Of a stretch of DNA of 64,000 nucleotides, positions 11,535-22,444 are shown one piece after another. Every line of letters starts with the position of its first letter. Position 1 is the first letter of the stretch. Under the pieces are notes generated by a model that was given only the letters and a program-made list of their open reading frames with translations, did no database searches and was not told the origin of the DNA. The translations under genes were made by a program, and so were the position numbers. Origin of the DNA: Paramarasmius palmivorus (taxonomy: Eukaryota > Basidiomycota > Agaricomycetes > Agaricales > Marasmiaceae); assembly GCA_037176845.1 (NCBI GenBank), contig JAYKXP010000173.1:25460-89459 (forward strand). The letters run 5' to 3'.

Positions 11535-13231
11535 TCATTCAGTTCTCGGCCTTTTATTACTAGGCTGAGAACGCGATCCCGAAGCCATGGCCGCATCCCT
11601 AGTCTGCGAATGCTGGTGTCCTTTCCATACAGGCGGTGGAGAAGCGGTCACCTTTTCGTATAACTCCTTGTTGAAGCCTACACATTGAAGCCCAACAAAC
11701 TCCACCTTGGCGACACCAAATTCCACTAGCCGATTTGCATCAGCTTTTCTCAACGGGGGCCTCTGAATTTGCGTATTCCCCATGATCCGTCCAAGAAGCG
11801 GCGACTCCTGTCACCAAACATCAAAATATGCCTTCCAAAAAGTGACACAAAACGAACGATATAGAAATCCTTATTCAAGGATTCATGATAGGCAAAGCCA
11901 CCAGGGTAGAGATCTTGCAGCGAGACAATCCTAACGATACCACCATAAAAGATCTTGGGATCCGCATCACGAATTCCAATACTCATTCTATCGAAGAAAA
12001 GCTCGCGTTCTTCACCGTACGTTCCATCGAACTGGGATATACAATGAAAGTTATGCTCTTCGTTCTTCTGAGTCTTCACTACGAGAGCAACCGCGTGTTG
12101 TTCCGTCACAAACTTGATACATCCTTGAAGATATACCCATCTTCGCGCATCTCTGCAATGAGGAATCAGCAATGGATCGTTCAATGCACGTACGTATACA
12201 TTACCTCTGCGATCGAGAAGTGTACTGCAATCAGAATCAGTATCAGACCGAGCATATCTTCGTGAATCAAAGCGCCAAACGCACGACTTTATCGAGACCT
12301 TCCTGAAAATTTCGTTCCCAGCCCATCTCTATACAGCCCCGTACCGTGATGAACGACACAGGCTTGACCTCTTTTTGAGAAACGATATATCCTCGATAAT
12401 CTGGGAGCGTTTTCATCCTCTGGGTGACGCGTTCAAGGAATGAAAGAGTCTGAGGCGGAGTTTCCGGCTAGATTCTAATCGTAAACACGCTGTTCAAGAA
12501 GTTCGTATACTGAAAGCTACTTACAGGTTGTGTCTCATAGTCAGGTGGTCGTTCTTCTGGCACTGACTCGGGATCTCGAACCTGTTCAGCCCCTTTAATA
12601 CCCAGTGCACACCGATCCACATAACAGTCACACAGACCTCGCTGACAGTCGTCCGTGTGATGCTAGCCTCGAACCTAGACTGCTCACTTCTTCTCGTGTT
12701 CGGCGTGTTCGGGTTGATTGAAGAACGCTAAAGCACGACTGGGTTACATACATCTTAGATAGAAGAGCGAAGCGCATACCTCTCGAGACTGTAATCCCCG
12801 AACGGTATCGTTCAACGCGGTCATTTGGGTCTCCATGTTGCTAATCCTGCTCTTCCAGGGCCAAAACGCGTGTCAGGAATACTAGCCATTCGTGTAGGAT
12901 GGGACACTAACTTCGTTCTTCTTAACAGCATCTTTCAGAACCTACGAGTGGCTCAGGGTTAGGGAAAGCTGGAACATTTCGAGAACGAGCTAAAGGTCGT
13001 ACAGAGATCTCCTCGAGTAAGGCAGTGACCGTGTCTGACGGTAGATTGGTCGGACTGGACAAGATAGGTCCGTTAATTGCTTGGAGTGCTTTAGATAACA
13101 TGCTACTCACCGTGACCGCTCCGTTGTCGTTGAAAATATTCTATTGATCATGAGGTGTCGTGAGCGGATCTTGCGAAACAAGGGATGGAAAGGAAACTCA
13201 CATTCGACGTGTTAGATCGTCCTCGTTGCAT
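11535..13231 (-). CDS. DUF6697-like family protein, copy A (most divergent)
   Basis: First of five minus-strand paralogues. Exons in order: MQRGRSNTSN at the start (ATG 13231), a short coiled-coil part, then the conserved core. Core motifs are MKTLPDYRGY, a GWERNFQE block (near 12310-12430), YLQGCIKFVTEQHAVALVV, YGEERELFFDRM and IFYGGIVRIVSLQDLYPGG. The terminal exon reads VEFGVAKVEFVGLQCVGFNK followed by a basic nuclear-type tail (SNKRPRTE). The core resembles what I recall as DUF6697, an agaricomycete-expanded domain without known function. Compared with copies B-E, the N-terminal coiled coil is reduced and PGR-x-F is replaced by QGC-x-KF. Exon junctions are approximate. The basic tail suggests nuclear localisation, which is inference. 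Confidence 0.6.
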
Positions 13232-13793
13232 TTTGTGCTTGAGCAATATGCCCAATCGGTTCCACGTCAAAGTTTGGATTCACTGCCAGCAGAGAGGTAG
13301 CAAAAGTGCGCGGCTTTGAGTAGTCCTTGAAGAAAAAGATCAGTCTTTTGAGGAAGAACAAGAGAGTGGGGATGGGGATTGATGACAGAACAGGGAAAGA
13401 AAGCGGTTAACTTGCCCAATGCCCAACTTAGGTTACTTTCATAGATCATTTTTCTCAGGTCGCGTCACTTCGTGGCGATGCAACAGTGCCTTTGAGAAGA
13501 ATGTCAAAGCAAGTGCTGTATCGTGTGGATTTCCTTTGTCAGTATATAAGGGGATGCATGGTTGTCAAAGTCTTTCAAATGCCAAGTAGAACATTGAAGC
13601 AGATGAATGGTGTTGAACGCTGATGATGGAAGGTCAAGAAAGGACTGTCGCGTGAGAAACGGCACGGATCCATCTCGGACCCTTCACCCGGCCGGATTCC
13701 GATTACAGCTCTCGAACACCAAGTTGTACAAACTACCGATAGCAAGAATGCAATCGTGTCCCTGATACCAAAAAGCTCATCGAAGTAGCTAAG
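13232..13793. other. Spacer between DUF6697-like copies A and B
   Basis: Holds the upstream region of copy A and the 3' flank of copy B. No ORF of interest. A TATA-like string (gtatataagg, near 13541) is on the plus strand with no obvious gene after it. Confidence 0.4.
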
Positions 13794-15296
13794 TCATTCT
13801 ACCTTCCGTCGCTTTTCTAACCTCCCATCCTGGGGTTGTGCCGGGGCTGGCCGCTTGTATCTTCCCGTACTTTTTGAAGGAGTAACCTGCTTTGCCATGT
13901 CCATAACCCTTTCGTGAAGATCTGCGTCGAAGCCTACACATTGGAGCCCGATCAGCTCCAGTTTAATATCTCCAGACTGAACCAGTTTCTTGATATTGTT
14001 TTTGCCTAACAACTTCGGCCTTCGCACTTGGGCATCCGCTACTGACTCTACAATACGATCAATGCTGTAATGCTATGGGACACTCAGAAAATGTAAGTAT
14101 GATGCCGAGTGTGACAGTGCTGAACCTTGCCAAAGCGACGATTTACGTCACCAAGTACCACGCCTTGGGGACATATATCACTCAAGCCGACAATTCGATA
14201 AGTTCCGGCGTAGAACACATCCTTTTCAGGCTTTTTACGTGCAGTTCTGTCGAAGAAAAATGCCGTTCTTCGCCATGGAGCTCGTCAAAGGGTGACAACA
14301 GCTCGAAGTCGTGCTCAGAGTTGGTTTGCGTTTTGGGGACAATGGCTAAAGCGTGCTGATAGTTGACGAAAAGTGGTACGTCCTGGTAGATAAAGATGTT
14401 CCTTTACCCGTTGGGCCGAGAGAGACTGGGGGAAGAGATGAATGATGAGCCTAAGATGTAGATCAGTACTGTTACTCACGGCCGCTTGGAGCTTAGCCTG
14501 AAAGGCTCTTTCCCATCCCTTTTGGCGACAAAGATCTGCATCGATAGATGACACGCGCGTAGAGCACGTATGTTGTATGTATCTACCACCAAACCATGGT
14601 AGTCGTTGAACTCTGGAGAGGCATCGCTGGAGGAGATTTGATGTAGGCTGTGGCATAGAATTGAGACACCGTGACGGGTTACTTCAACTGACCATCAAGT
14701 CCTCACTGCTTCAGTGTCTGCTCTATCGTCTGACTTGAAGATGGATGAGTATCCCCGAACTTTGCAGCAGATTCACGCTATAGACGCACTTGGATGTCTG
14801 CGATCATAGCCCTGGCGTTCAATTCATTCTGCAATTCTCGTACTTGAGTCTAAAAGATAACAAGTAAAGTGAGATTATCATGATCGGTGTATCATAACTC
14901 ACCTCCTTTGCGAAAAGAAGATCTTTCGTTGCCTACGAATCAAGCGGGTTGGTTTGAGTGGGTTGGCAAACACCAAAATGTGTCATACGTCGAGTTCCTT
15001 GCGTAGGCTAGCGACCAGTTCCACAGCAGCTTTGTCAAAGGTAGCCTTCTAGTAAAAGGAACCCAGACCTTCAGCATGTTGCATTACAATGATCAAGGCC
15101 TGAACATACCGGGACTCGGATAGTCAAGAATTCATCGCTCTGAGTCGGTTCGAATTTATCACCCGAGTCCTGTATTCTGAGCGGTATAGGCATGAAAAGG
15201 TGACAATATTGATACCGATCTCACTGCATCGAGTTCTTCTTTTATTCCCTTTTCGACGTCAAGGTCCCTTGGGGAAAGGAACGGTGAAGCGTCCAT
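13794..15296 (-). pseudogene. DUF6697-like family protein, copy B, with two frame breaks
   Basis: Same architecture as copies C-E: acidic N-terminus from MDASPFLSPRDLD (ATG 15296), DSGDKF, FDKAAVELVASLRKEL, a coiled coil with TQVRELQNELNARAMIADIQ, then SSIDADLCRQKGWERAFQAK, LYLPGRTTF, SPFDELHGEERH, FYAGTYRIVGLSDICPQG and the last exon GDIKLELIGLQCVGFDADL with a basic tail. Relative to copy E, one extra base near 14368 (coding strand TTTTCGTC against TTTTGTC) and one missing T in a T-run near 14255-14260 throw the segment between them out of frame and introduce a stop. The net shift is zero, so the downstream exon is in frame with the upstream one. It is a pseudogene if real, or a normal gene if these are base-calling errors. 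Confidence 0.6.
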
Positions 15297-16126
15297 AGGT
15301 CCTACAGGCTGTCAATGATGTCGATGAGAGTTCGAGGGAAAGCGCTATTCCTCGGCGACTGATTGAATTTCCCACACAAGATTGCTCACAGGCCCTCTTG
15401 GCGGCAACGATTCCCACTTGCACTCTGCCTTCACCTCAACAGAACGCGAAGCCCACTACAGCAGGGACGATTGCGGAAAATTCTCCTCTCAGAGAAGATA
15501 CCGGGATTGTACTGCGGGAGACAGCGAGAGAAACAGGATTCACAATTTCGGTGAGCTTCTCTCTCGACCGCCTATATCTGACTCAACACAATTAATGCTT
15601 GCATCGTCATACAGGGTCCGCTCAGGTCTACAACAACACAACTTCGTAATATCTAATGCTTTGAACTTTGAAATCCCCGCTCGAGGTAACAATATCGAGT
15701 TAGCCCAAGCCTCTGGAGCGCAATTCCCGTCATTTGGTTCCAAAACAAATCCCCAGCGCATTGTAACCTTCCGTCTTTTATGCTCTACTAGAAGCTCATC
15801 CGAAAAGGCCCTACACGAACCCCCTTCAACTCGGATTTCGTACGTCGACAGCATTCGTTACCTGAACGCTGAAGTACGATTTTTAGGAATCTTCACTTGT
15901 CGTAGGATACCTGAGGGACTATCATATGTGTCTCGGAACTTGGAAGCTGTCGGTCGTTCCATATGAGTGTCGTAGTTCGCTTGGACTTGTTCGGGTACGA
16001 GTATCATAAAAGCATTTTCAAAGCCATACATGGTGTACATTGTGAATAACATCGATAGCAATCAAAGCAATACTGAAATATAGTGTCCTCTCCGAAGATC
16101 CTCCATGTCGTGAAACCTATGACAGG
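15297..16126. other. Spacer between copies B and C
   Basis: About 830 bases. A plus-strand ORF of 194 codons (15382-15966) and overlapping minus-strand ORFs exist, but none shows a family motif, a domain-like composition or a duplicate elsewhere in the array. I treat them as chance ORFs. Confidence 0.4.
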
Positions 16127-17695
16127 TCAATTGAGCTTTCGCCGCTTTGAACGCGTCCCCTGGGAAGGACCATCCTTTGCCTTGCGTTTCTTCTTGTTCG
16201 GGGCACCTGCCGCTTGAGCCTTGGACTGCTTCGATGACCGCCCCTTCACCGTGACCTTTCCGTACAGATCTGCGTTAAATTTTATGTACTGAAGCCCAAT
16301 CATCTCCAGCTTGATAGAGCCAGACTTCACCAGTCTCCTAATCTCGCTTCTGCCTAGCATAGGTCTTTGGACTTGAGCGTCTGCAACGGAGTCTACGATA
16401 TAGTCAAGTGACTGTGAGTAGCATAATCAGTGTTTTGTGAAGCAAGAGTTTAACGTTGAACAAGACCAACCTGAGACAGTGTCTTATTGAATGCCATTCC
16501 TTGGAGATGTAGATGCTTCAAGCCGAGGATCCGGTACGTTCCAGCGTAGAAAACGTCATTCTGGGGCTTACTACTCTGTGTAGTTTTGTCAAAGAAAAGT
16601 TCCCGAATTTCGCCGTAAAGTGTATCGAACGCTGACAACAGTTCGAAGTCGTGTTTAGAATTGGTTTGTGTCATGGGAACAACAGCATAGGCGTGCTTGT
16701 CGTTGACGAGATGGATGCGTCCTGGTATATAAAGCGGCTCCACATTCTGAGACTGGGGCGGATCGAACTAGGGAGAGGAGACATAAGAGTCAAGACCGTC
16801 TAAATGATGCTAGTGCTCACAGTGTCTCTGAACTTGGCTTGAAAAATTCGCTCCCATCCCATCTCAGAACAGAGACTCATCTCCATGAACGACACAGGTT
16901 TCAACTTTTTTCGTTTCACTGGCAATTTCTCAGCCAGTGGAAGCCGCTTAATTTCAGTCACGATCCGTTGAGAAAGGGTCTTCGAATCGGCGGGAGCTTG
17001 TGGGGTAACCTGAATAAGACGTGAGTTTCAATATTTGAGTTCTGCTGTCCAGTGCTCTCACGTGTGACTCTTCTTTCTCTTCAGCTCGCACCTTATATAT
17101 AGATTGGTCAGTACTTCTAGGTTTACATCGAATAGCCTTAGGTGCTTACTTGGAGTTCCTCGATCAGAGCCTTCGCACTGTTTAGTTCCTTTTGTAACTC
17201 TTCTATTTGGGTCTAGAGGATATTCAATCTGAGAATGTTATAGCAGCATCTACGCCTCGACCCACATCTTTCGCGTGGAGAAGATTGTTTAGGCTAGCAT
17301 TTGATTGGATGACGGCTTCGTCGACAACAGCTTTCTATGCAGAAATGATTAGCAGCTCTCAACACTGAAAGACGCTGGACACGCACCGGGACACTGATGG
17401 CCACTAGTCCATCCTTCGAATCCACTTCACCCGAATCCTAAATCCCCGAACGTATGAACTTCAATGACCAGATGAAGTTGCTGAACCTAGCCTTACTGCG
17501 TCGTATTCTTCCCTTGCTCGTTGCTTGCCCTTATCGGATCCCTAGGAATGGTACGGGTCTTCAGTTCAGACTGAGATATGCATGTGTAGCCCCGGAACTC
17601 ACGTTCAAAGGCTTGATGGATGTTCCAGGAATAATGGCCTTGGTGCTGCATCCGAAGACCTTCGTAAAGACCGATGAAGAGGATGCCTGGTCCAT
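16127..17695 (-). CDS. DUF6697-like family protein, copy C
   Basis: Intact-looking member. Starts MDQASSSSVFTKVFG at 17695 and is spliced at gtgagttcc. Then come DSGEVDSKDG, a coiled coil (TQIEELQKELNSAKALIEEL), RIVTEIKRLPLAEKLPVK, SFMEMSLCSEMGWERIFQ, LYIPGRIHLVNDKHAYAVV, SAFDTLYGEIRELFFDKT, DVFYAGTYRILGLKHLHLQG and the last exon MLGRSEIRRLVKSGSIKLEM. The C-terminal tail is strongly basic (NKKKRKAKD, SKRRKLN), as expected for nuclear targeting. No frame break was found in the conserved core. Function unknown; the family is recalled as DUF6697. Confidence 0.65.
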
Positions 17696-17974
17696 AGTAG
17701 AGCTCGAATGATGGGGGTTTAAAGAAGATATTGGTTGCATAAGTACGGGTATATCCTGACCGTGACAAAGATGTTCTTCGATTCCCAGGCGCACTAACTA
17801 CATCCTCAGGCTCCATCACAACCACCATCTACAGGTGCTAAGAGGTGCTTAGGGAGGCACAGATATTTCCTTTCATTCCGGAACTGGGCGGACGCATGCG
17901 GCTTTCTTTTTTGACGACAGCGCCGACCATGGCGTGAGGGTAAGGCCTGTCTTCATGATCTTGCTATTGCCCAT

Positions 17975-18437
17975 CACCGAGCCTCCGGTTCTCCTCCGCC
18001 AACTCTATCGAGGTCTAGATGGTTCTGCAGACTCCTGCTAGTTTCTTCGGTGATTCGCCTGAGTGTTATGGTCGTATTAGGGTGCAAGGGTGTGGGCATT
18101 GAACGTAGAAAGGGCAGAATGGATGGATAGTGCATGCTCTGGCGCAATATTTCTCGGTATCCTCCTTCAGCAGAGCCAAGGAATTGTACGGAACATGGCC
18201 TCTTTAACAGGACATCGAATGGTTGTTGGGCATGGGAGGCATAGGAGACGGTGATGGGAATGGAAAAGGGCAGCTGCACCAATAATTCTCGGTCTCAGTA
18301 CTTACTTCCCTTCGCATAAGTGCCATTACGCCTCATTACGCGTTCAAGTTGAACTTATCACGCCTACTACACGCATCTACTGAGATTCTCGGAACATTCA
18401 AACCTCTCGTCATGTATAGACTATCGAGTCTCGCAAA
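17975..18437. repeat. Duplicated spacer segment, copy 1 (partner 21790-22234)
   Basis: From cgagcctccgg to gtctcgcaaattgca this segment matches the spacer upstream of copy D almost base for base with a few small indels. Both lie just upstream of the start of a DUF6697-like gene on the minus strand, so they carry the same ancestral promoter region and document a tandem duplication. Confidence 0.8.
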
Positions 18438-18536
18438 TTGCACGATCACCGAAGTCAAGAACGATACGCTCACGCCTAGGCTCGGTTCCAGCCGCGTTCG
18501 CAGTACGTAATTTTGATGGGAGAGAGGACGGTACTG

Positions 18537-19447
18537 CGGGGGCCGTTTTGGCAGGCCCTGCCAAATGTGAGTTTGGACTTAGTGAAACCAGCTCGATCAA
18601 AACCCGCTTTCTTCCTCTCCCTCAATGTTCCCCGATGTTTACCCTCATCCCTCACCCATATAGCCTCAGGAAGAGCATCAGATTGTCAATTGTTCATCTT
18701 TTTGACTTGTCAGGCGCATTTTAACAATAAATGCGTCCCTTCTCAACGCAATATTGGCTTACAGAAGAAAGATTGGTTCTATAGCATCTTTTTTGCTCAT
18801 CAAGGAGGATATCGGTGCGTAAACAGTAGATATCGTTCCTACTCCATAACTCACAACGATTATATCAAATCCTTAGTGTTTCGTCTGTCTATATTGTCAC
18901 CAGAGCCTGACGCTGCTTGTGTTGTGGCCTTCGTCTCGCGGTTTCGTATCCGATTACACCGCTCGAGAGGACCCATTCAGCACAAATCGAATCGCATTTG
19001 ATGTGCTCAAGGAATCCAGCATTTCGACTGCTTTTTCAGTCGTCTCACCTCCTGGAGGAGCATTTTTGCGCTAGCTGCCGTCAAACTCATGGCTCAATAC
19101 ACTATTATCCTGCCGATTGGGGTCGTTTGGGACTCTGAAGACTTGAAGATCGTCACCCACCTGAGAGGGTATGTTTGTGGGTATTACGTGCGGTTCCCGA
19201 ACAGACTGGGCTGATTTTGTGGTTTTCAGGCACAATTTTCGCTCTTCCTCTTCTCGAATGGTCGAGGACCTCATTGGGTTGGCCAGTCTGACTCACTGAG
19301 TGCTCGTTTCACCTCCTAAGTGTTTTGGTAGCGCAAGGTTGGGAGGGAACGATACGATTTGAGATTCTGTGTCCGCATCGTAGACGGAATATGATGATTT
19401 CAACTAAGTCCGAACTCATATTTGGCGGGCCTGCCAAAATGGCCCCG
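18537..19447. mobile_element. Possible non-autonomous DNA element with about 50-bp inverted ends
   Basis: The left end (18537-18587) and right end (19400-19447) are inverted copies. Both contain a near-palindrome (ttggcaggccctgccaa on the left, ttggcgggcctgccaa on the right) followed inward by gagtttggacttagtgaaa or its counterpart. No transposase ORF is visible inside. No certain target duplication can be read. It lies in the part of this spacer that is missing from the paired spacer at 21.8-22.4 kb, so it arrived after the duplication. Confidence 0.45.
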
Positions 19448-19599
19448 GTTTATATATTTTTAATACAGTCCCTTCGGTCTCGTCCTTTCCCCTGCCGTAA
19501 CTTCTTTCCTTTTTCAAATCATTACCCCGGTTGTAGATTGTCCCTAATATACCTGTTCTAACAGTATGTAGACGAGACCGAACGGGAATGGGTACGAGT

Positions 19600-19854
19600 C
19601 TAGCTCACGCCCACTAGCAATCACTTTTTAATAGACAAAAATCCAGCTTGACACATTAAATTTCTACCGAAAATACAGCCGACGTTTTCCGATCCTCAAG
19701 AAACCCTTCGGCAACGAATCCGATTGGCTGGCAATGCGTTTTATGAGGATAAAAGCGCTTCGGAAAACGTCGGCTGTCTTTTTGGTAGAAATTTATCGTG
19801 TCAACCTAGATATCTTTCTATCAAAAAGCGATTGTTAATGGGTGTGGCTCCTAG
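19600..19854. mobile_element. Fold-back / MITE-like element with about 100-base inverted arms
   Basis: Left arm 19600-19700 and right arm 19755-19854 are inverted copies; both ends carry CTAG. The best conserved inner part is ttgacac..aaatttctacc..gacagccgacgttttccga on one arm and its reverse complement on the other. The centre (about 55 bases) is unique. The transcript would fold into one long hairpin. It has no coding capacity. CTAG may be part of the ends or a target duplication. Confidence 0.65.
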
Positions 19855-19894
19855 CATCTTTACTCTTCCGTATCATTTCCACTACAGGGATGGC

Positions 19895-20025
19895 ACCGAA
19901 ATGGTCTGCACAAAAGGATTCCTACGCCCTGCACGCCCTTGTTGTAGCGTGGAGCTATCGTGACTTTGAGGTATCAACTGTCTGTCGTTTATCCAAGGTC
20001 ATATCTCTAGTATATCGTCCATTCA
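19895..20025. repeat. Duplicated spacer segment, 3' portion (partner near 22250-22355)
   Basis: Shares acgcccttgttgtagc, gagctatcgtgactttgagg and tctgtcgtttat with the matching spacer next to copy E. Together with 17975-18437 it shows that the C/D and D/E spacers were once the same, before about 1.45 kb was inserted between 18437 and 19895. Confidence 0.65.
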
Positions 20026-20100
20026 AAGTTACATCGCGGTAGTTTACATTACGAATAACATCGATAGCAAAAAAGCAAATATATCATGAAGCCTGTGTGA

Positions 20101-21729
20101 CTAATCTTTTTTTCGTCGCTTTCCTCGTGGATGGGAGCCTCCGACCCCGCCTTGTGCGGCTGGCTGTTTGCGTTTACCCGCACTCTTTGCAGGTTCTGCC
20201 TGGTTTGACGTGTCCGTCACCCTTTGATATAGATCTTCGTCAAAGCCTACGCATTGAAGCCCAACTAACTCCAGCTTGATGTCTCCTGACAGCACGAGTT
20301 CCTTGATTTTGCTTTTCCCTAACGGGGGTTTCTGCGTTTGGGCGTCGGCGATCGCGTCTACTATGCAACCAAGACCACGCTCCTGCAAAATGATCAGGAT
20401 CCGTGGTTGTGATACCAAAACATCAGCGTGGCTCACTTTGCGAAAAATACGGCATGTAGCAGCCAGTCGTCACTCCTTGAGGATGAAGATCCTTTAAGCC
20501 GACGACTTGATAGGTGCCACCGTAGAAGATATCTTTCTTGTGGTTATGACCAGACAGCGTAGTTTTGTCGAAGAACAATTCGCGCCGTTGGTCATACATG
20601 TCGTCAAATGGTGACAATAGCTCGAAGTCGTGTTCGACATTAGTCTGAGTTTTAGGACCAATGGTAAGGGCATGGTTCTTGTAAAAGAAGAAGGTGCGGC
20701 CTGGGGTGTAAAGAAGCTTGTGCATGGTACGATTACCGCCGAAGCTATTGTTCGAGGCCGAATTGTACTATGAAATAAGATGAGAGAGAGTAGTGAATCG
20801 GACCATTAATACGCACAGTCTCTTGAAATCTCTCCTGGAAAAATCTTTCCCAACCCATTTCACGACAAAGGTCCATATCAATGAACAAAACCCGCTTCAA
20901 TTTGTTTCGCTGTTTGGGTAAAGCATCAAACATGGGCAACCGCTTTATTTCGCTCATGAGCCGTTCTGTAGTCTTTACTTGAGAGATGAGTTTGAGTGGT
21001 TATTTTGCTGCACAAGACCTCACAGTATTAGTTTCAAGATCTTCAGCTGCACCCTGTAGTTTGTATCAGTTGGATTACACAATCCGTTACGAATACGAGT
21101 AACAGGTACTCACTTGGAGGTCTGCGATTGAAGCCTTTGCATCGTTTAGCTCGTTGTGCAGTTCTTCTATTTGCGCCTGAGAGCACTTAGTAAAGTAGAA
21201 TAGTCGCGCTCGTCCCATGACTCACGTCTTTTTTGAAGAGCAGGTCTTTTGCTGCCTGCAAATTAAGTGGGTTGGTTGGAGCGGGTCACCAAACACCAGA
21301 ACGTATCGTACGCGGAGTTCCTTGCGTAGGTCTGCGACTAATTCCACAGCAGCCTTGTCGAAGACGGCTTTCTGAGGCAATGAATCAGAACCTTTAGCAT
21401 ATGGTATACCAGCGATTGAGACTTGGACACACCGGGACTCGAAGAGTCAACAACTCATCGCTCGCTTCAAATTTCTCTTCCGACTCCACCTGCATTATAT
21501 ATAGGCTTGAAGGTAGGGAGTTTTTGAACCTGTTCTCACTGAATCATGCTCTTGCTTTGCTCGTTGCTCGCCCCGATAACCGTCCTGTAGATGATTTACA
21601 TCAGCTAAGTAAGGAATCGAAGGTAGCACTGCAACTCACATGTATTTGGATAGGTCCCTGGGAGGTTCCACTACTGTCCTCATCGCGTTCATTTTGCCCT
21701 TCAGCAGACGGAGTGTATAACCAGTCCAT
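20101..21729 (-). CDS. DUF6697-like family protein, copy D
   Basis: Starts MDWLYTPSAEGQNERDED at 21729, spliced at gtgagttgc as in copy C. It has the coiled coil (AQIEELHNELNDAKASIADL region), MSEIKRLPMFDALPKQRNK, FIDMDLCREMGWERFFQERF, LYTPGRTFFFYKNHALTIG, SPFDDMYDQRRELFFDKT, DIFYGGTYQVVGLKDLHPQG and a last exon with GDIKLELVGLQCVGFDEDLY and a basic tail (GKRRKKD). The last exon sits directly beside the duplicated spacer. No frame break was seen in the core. Function unknown. Confidence 0.65.
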
Positions 21730-21789
21730 AGTATAGACGATGATGGGAGGAAGGAAGGATATAACAAGATATCGACTTCGATTCCCAGG

Positions 21790-22234
21790 TCTCCTCCGAT
21801 TTATCACCGAGCCTCCGGTCCTCCTCCGTCAACTCTATCGAGGTCTCGATGGTTTTGTGGACTCCTGCTAGTTTTCTCGGTGGTTCGCCTGATGTGTTAT
21901 GGTCGTCTATGGGTGCAAGGGTGCGGGCATTGAACGTAGGAAGGGCAGAATGGATGGATAATGCACACTCTAAGACTCGACGGCGCAATATTCCTCGGTA
22001 TCCTCCTTCAGCTGTACGGAACTTCAACAGGTCATCGAATGATTGTTGGGCATGGGAGAGCATGGGAGACGGTGATGGGAATGGAAAAGGGCAGCAATAA
22101 TTCTCGGTCTCGGTACTTCCCTTCGCATAAGTGCCATTACGCGTTCAAGTTGAATCACGCCTACTACACCTACCGAGGTTCTTGGAATATTCAAATCTCT
22201 CGTCATGTATACACTATCGAGTCTCGCAAATTGC
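21790..22234. repeat. Duplicated spacer segment, copy 2 (partner 17975-18437)
   Basis: Compact version of the spacer shared with 17975-18437. Here it runs straight into the tctgcacataaaggatttc segment without the 1.45-kb insertion, which makes it the pre-insertion reference. Confidence 0.8.
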
Positions 22235-22444
22235 AACACTTCCTCTACAAAGGTCTGCACATAAAGGATTTCTTACGCCCTGAACGCCCTTGTTGTAGCT
22301 AGGAGCTATCGTGACTTTGAGGTATCAATTGTCTGTCGTTTATTCAAGGTCATCGTAGTGTCAAGATCACAAATAACCTCGATAGATGCAAGAAATATAC
22401 TTCCTTGGCCCTTCTCAACCCGCCCTTTCATTCAGGTACTCGCG

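Noticed and set aside
15382..15966. 194-codon plus-strand ORF in the B/C spacer
   Set aside because: No domain, no paralogue in the other spacers, overlapping minus-strand ORFs of similar length, and no promoter or splice context.
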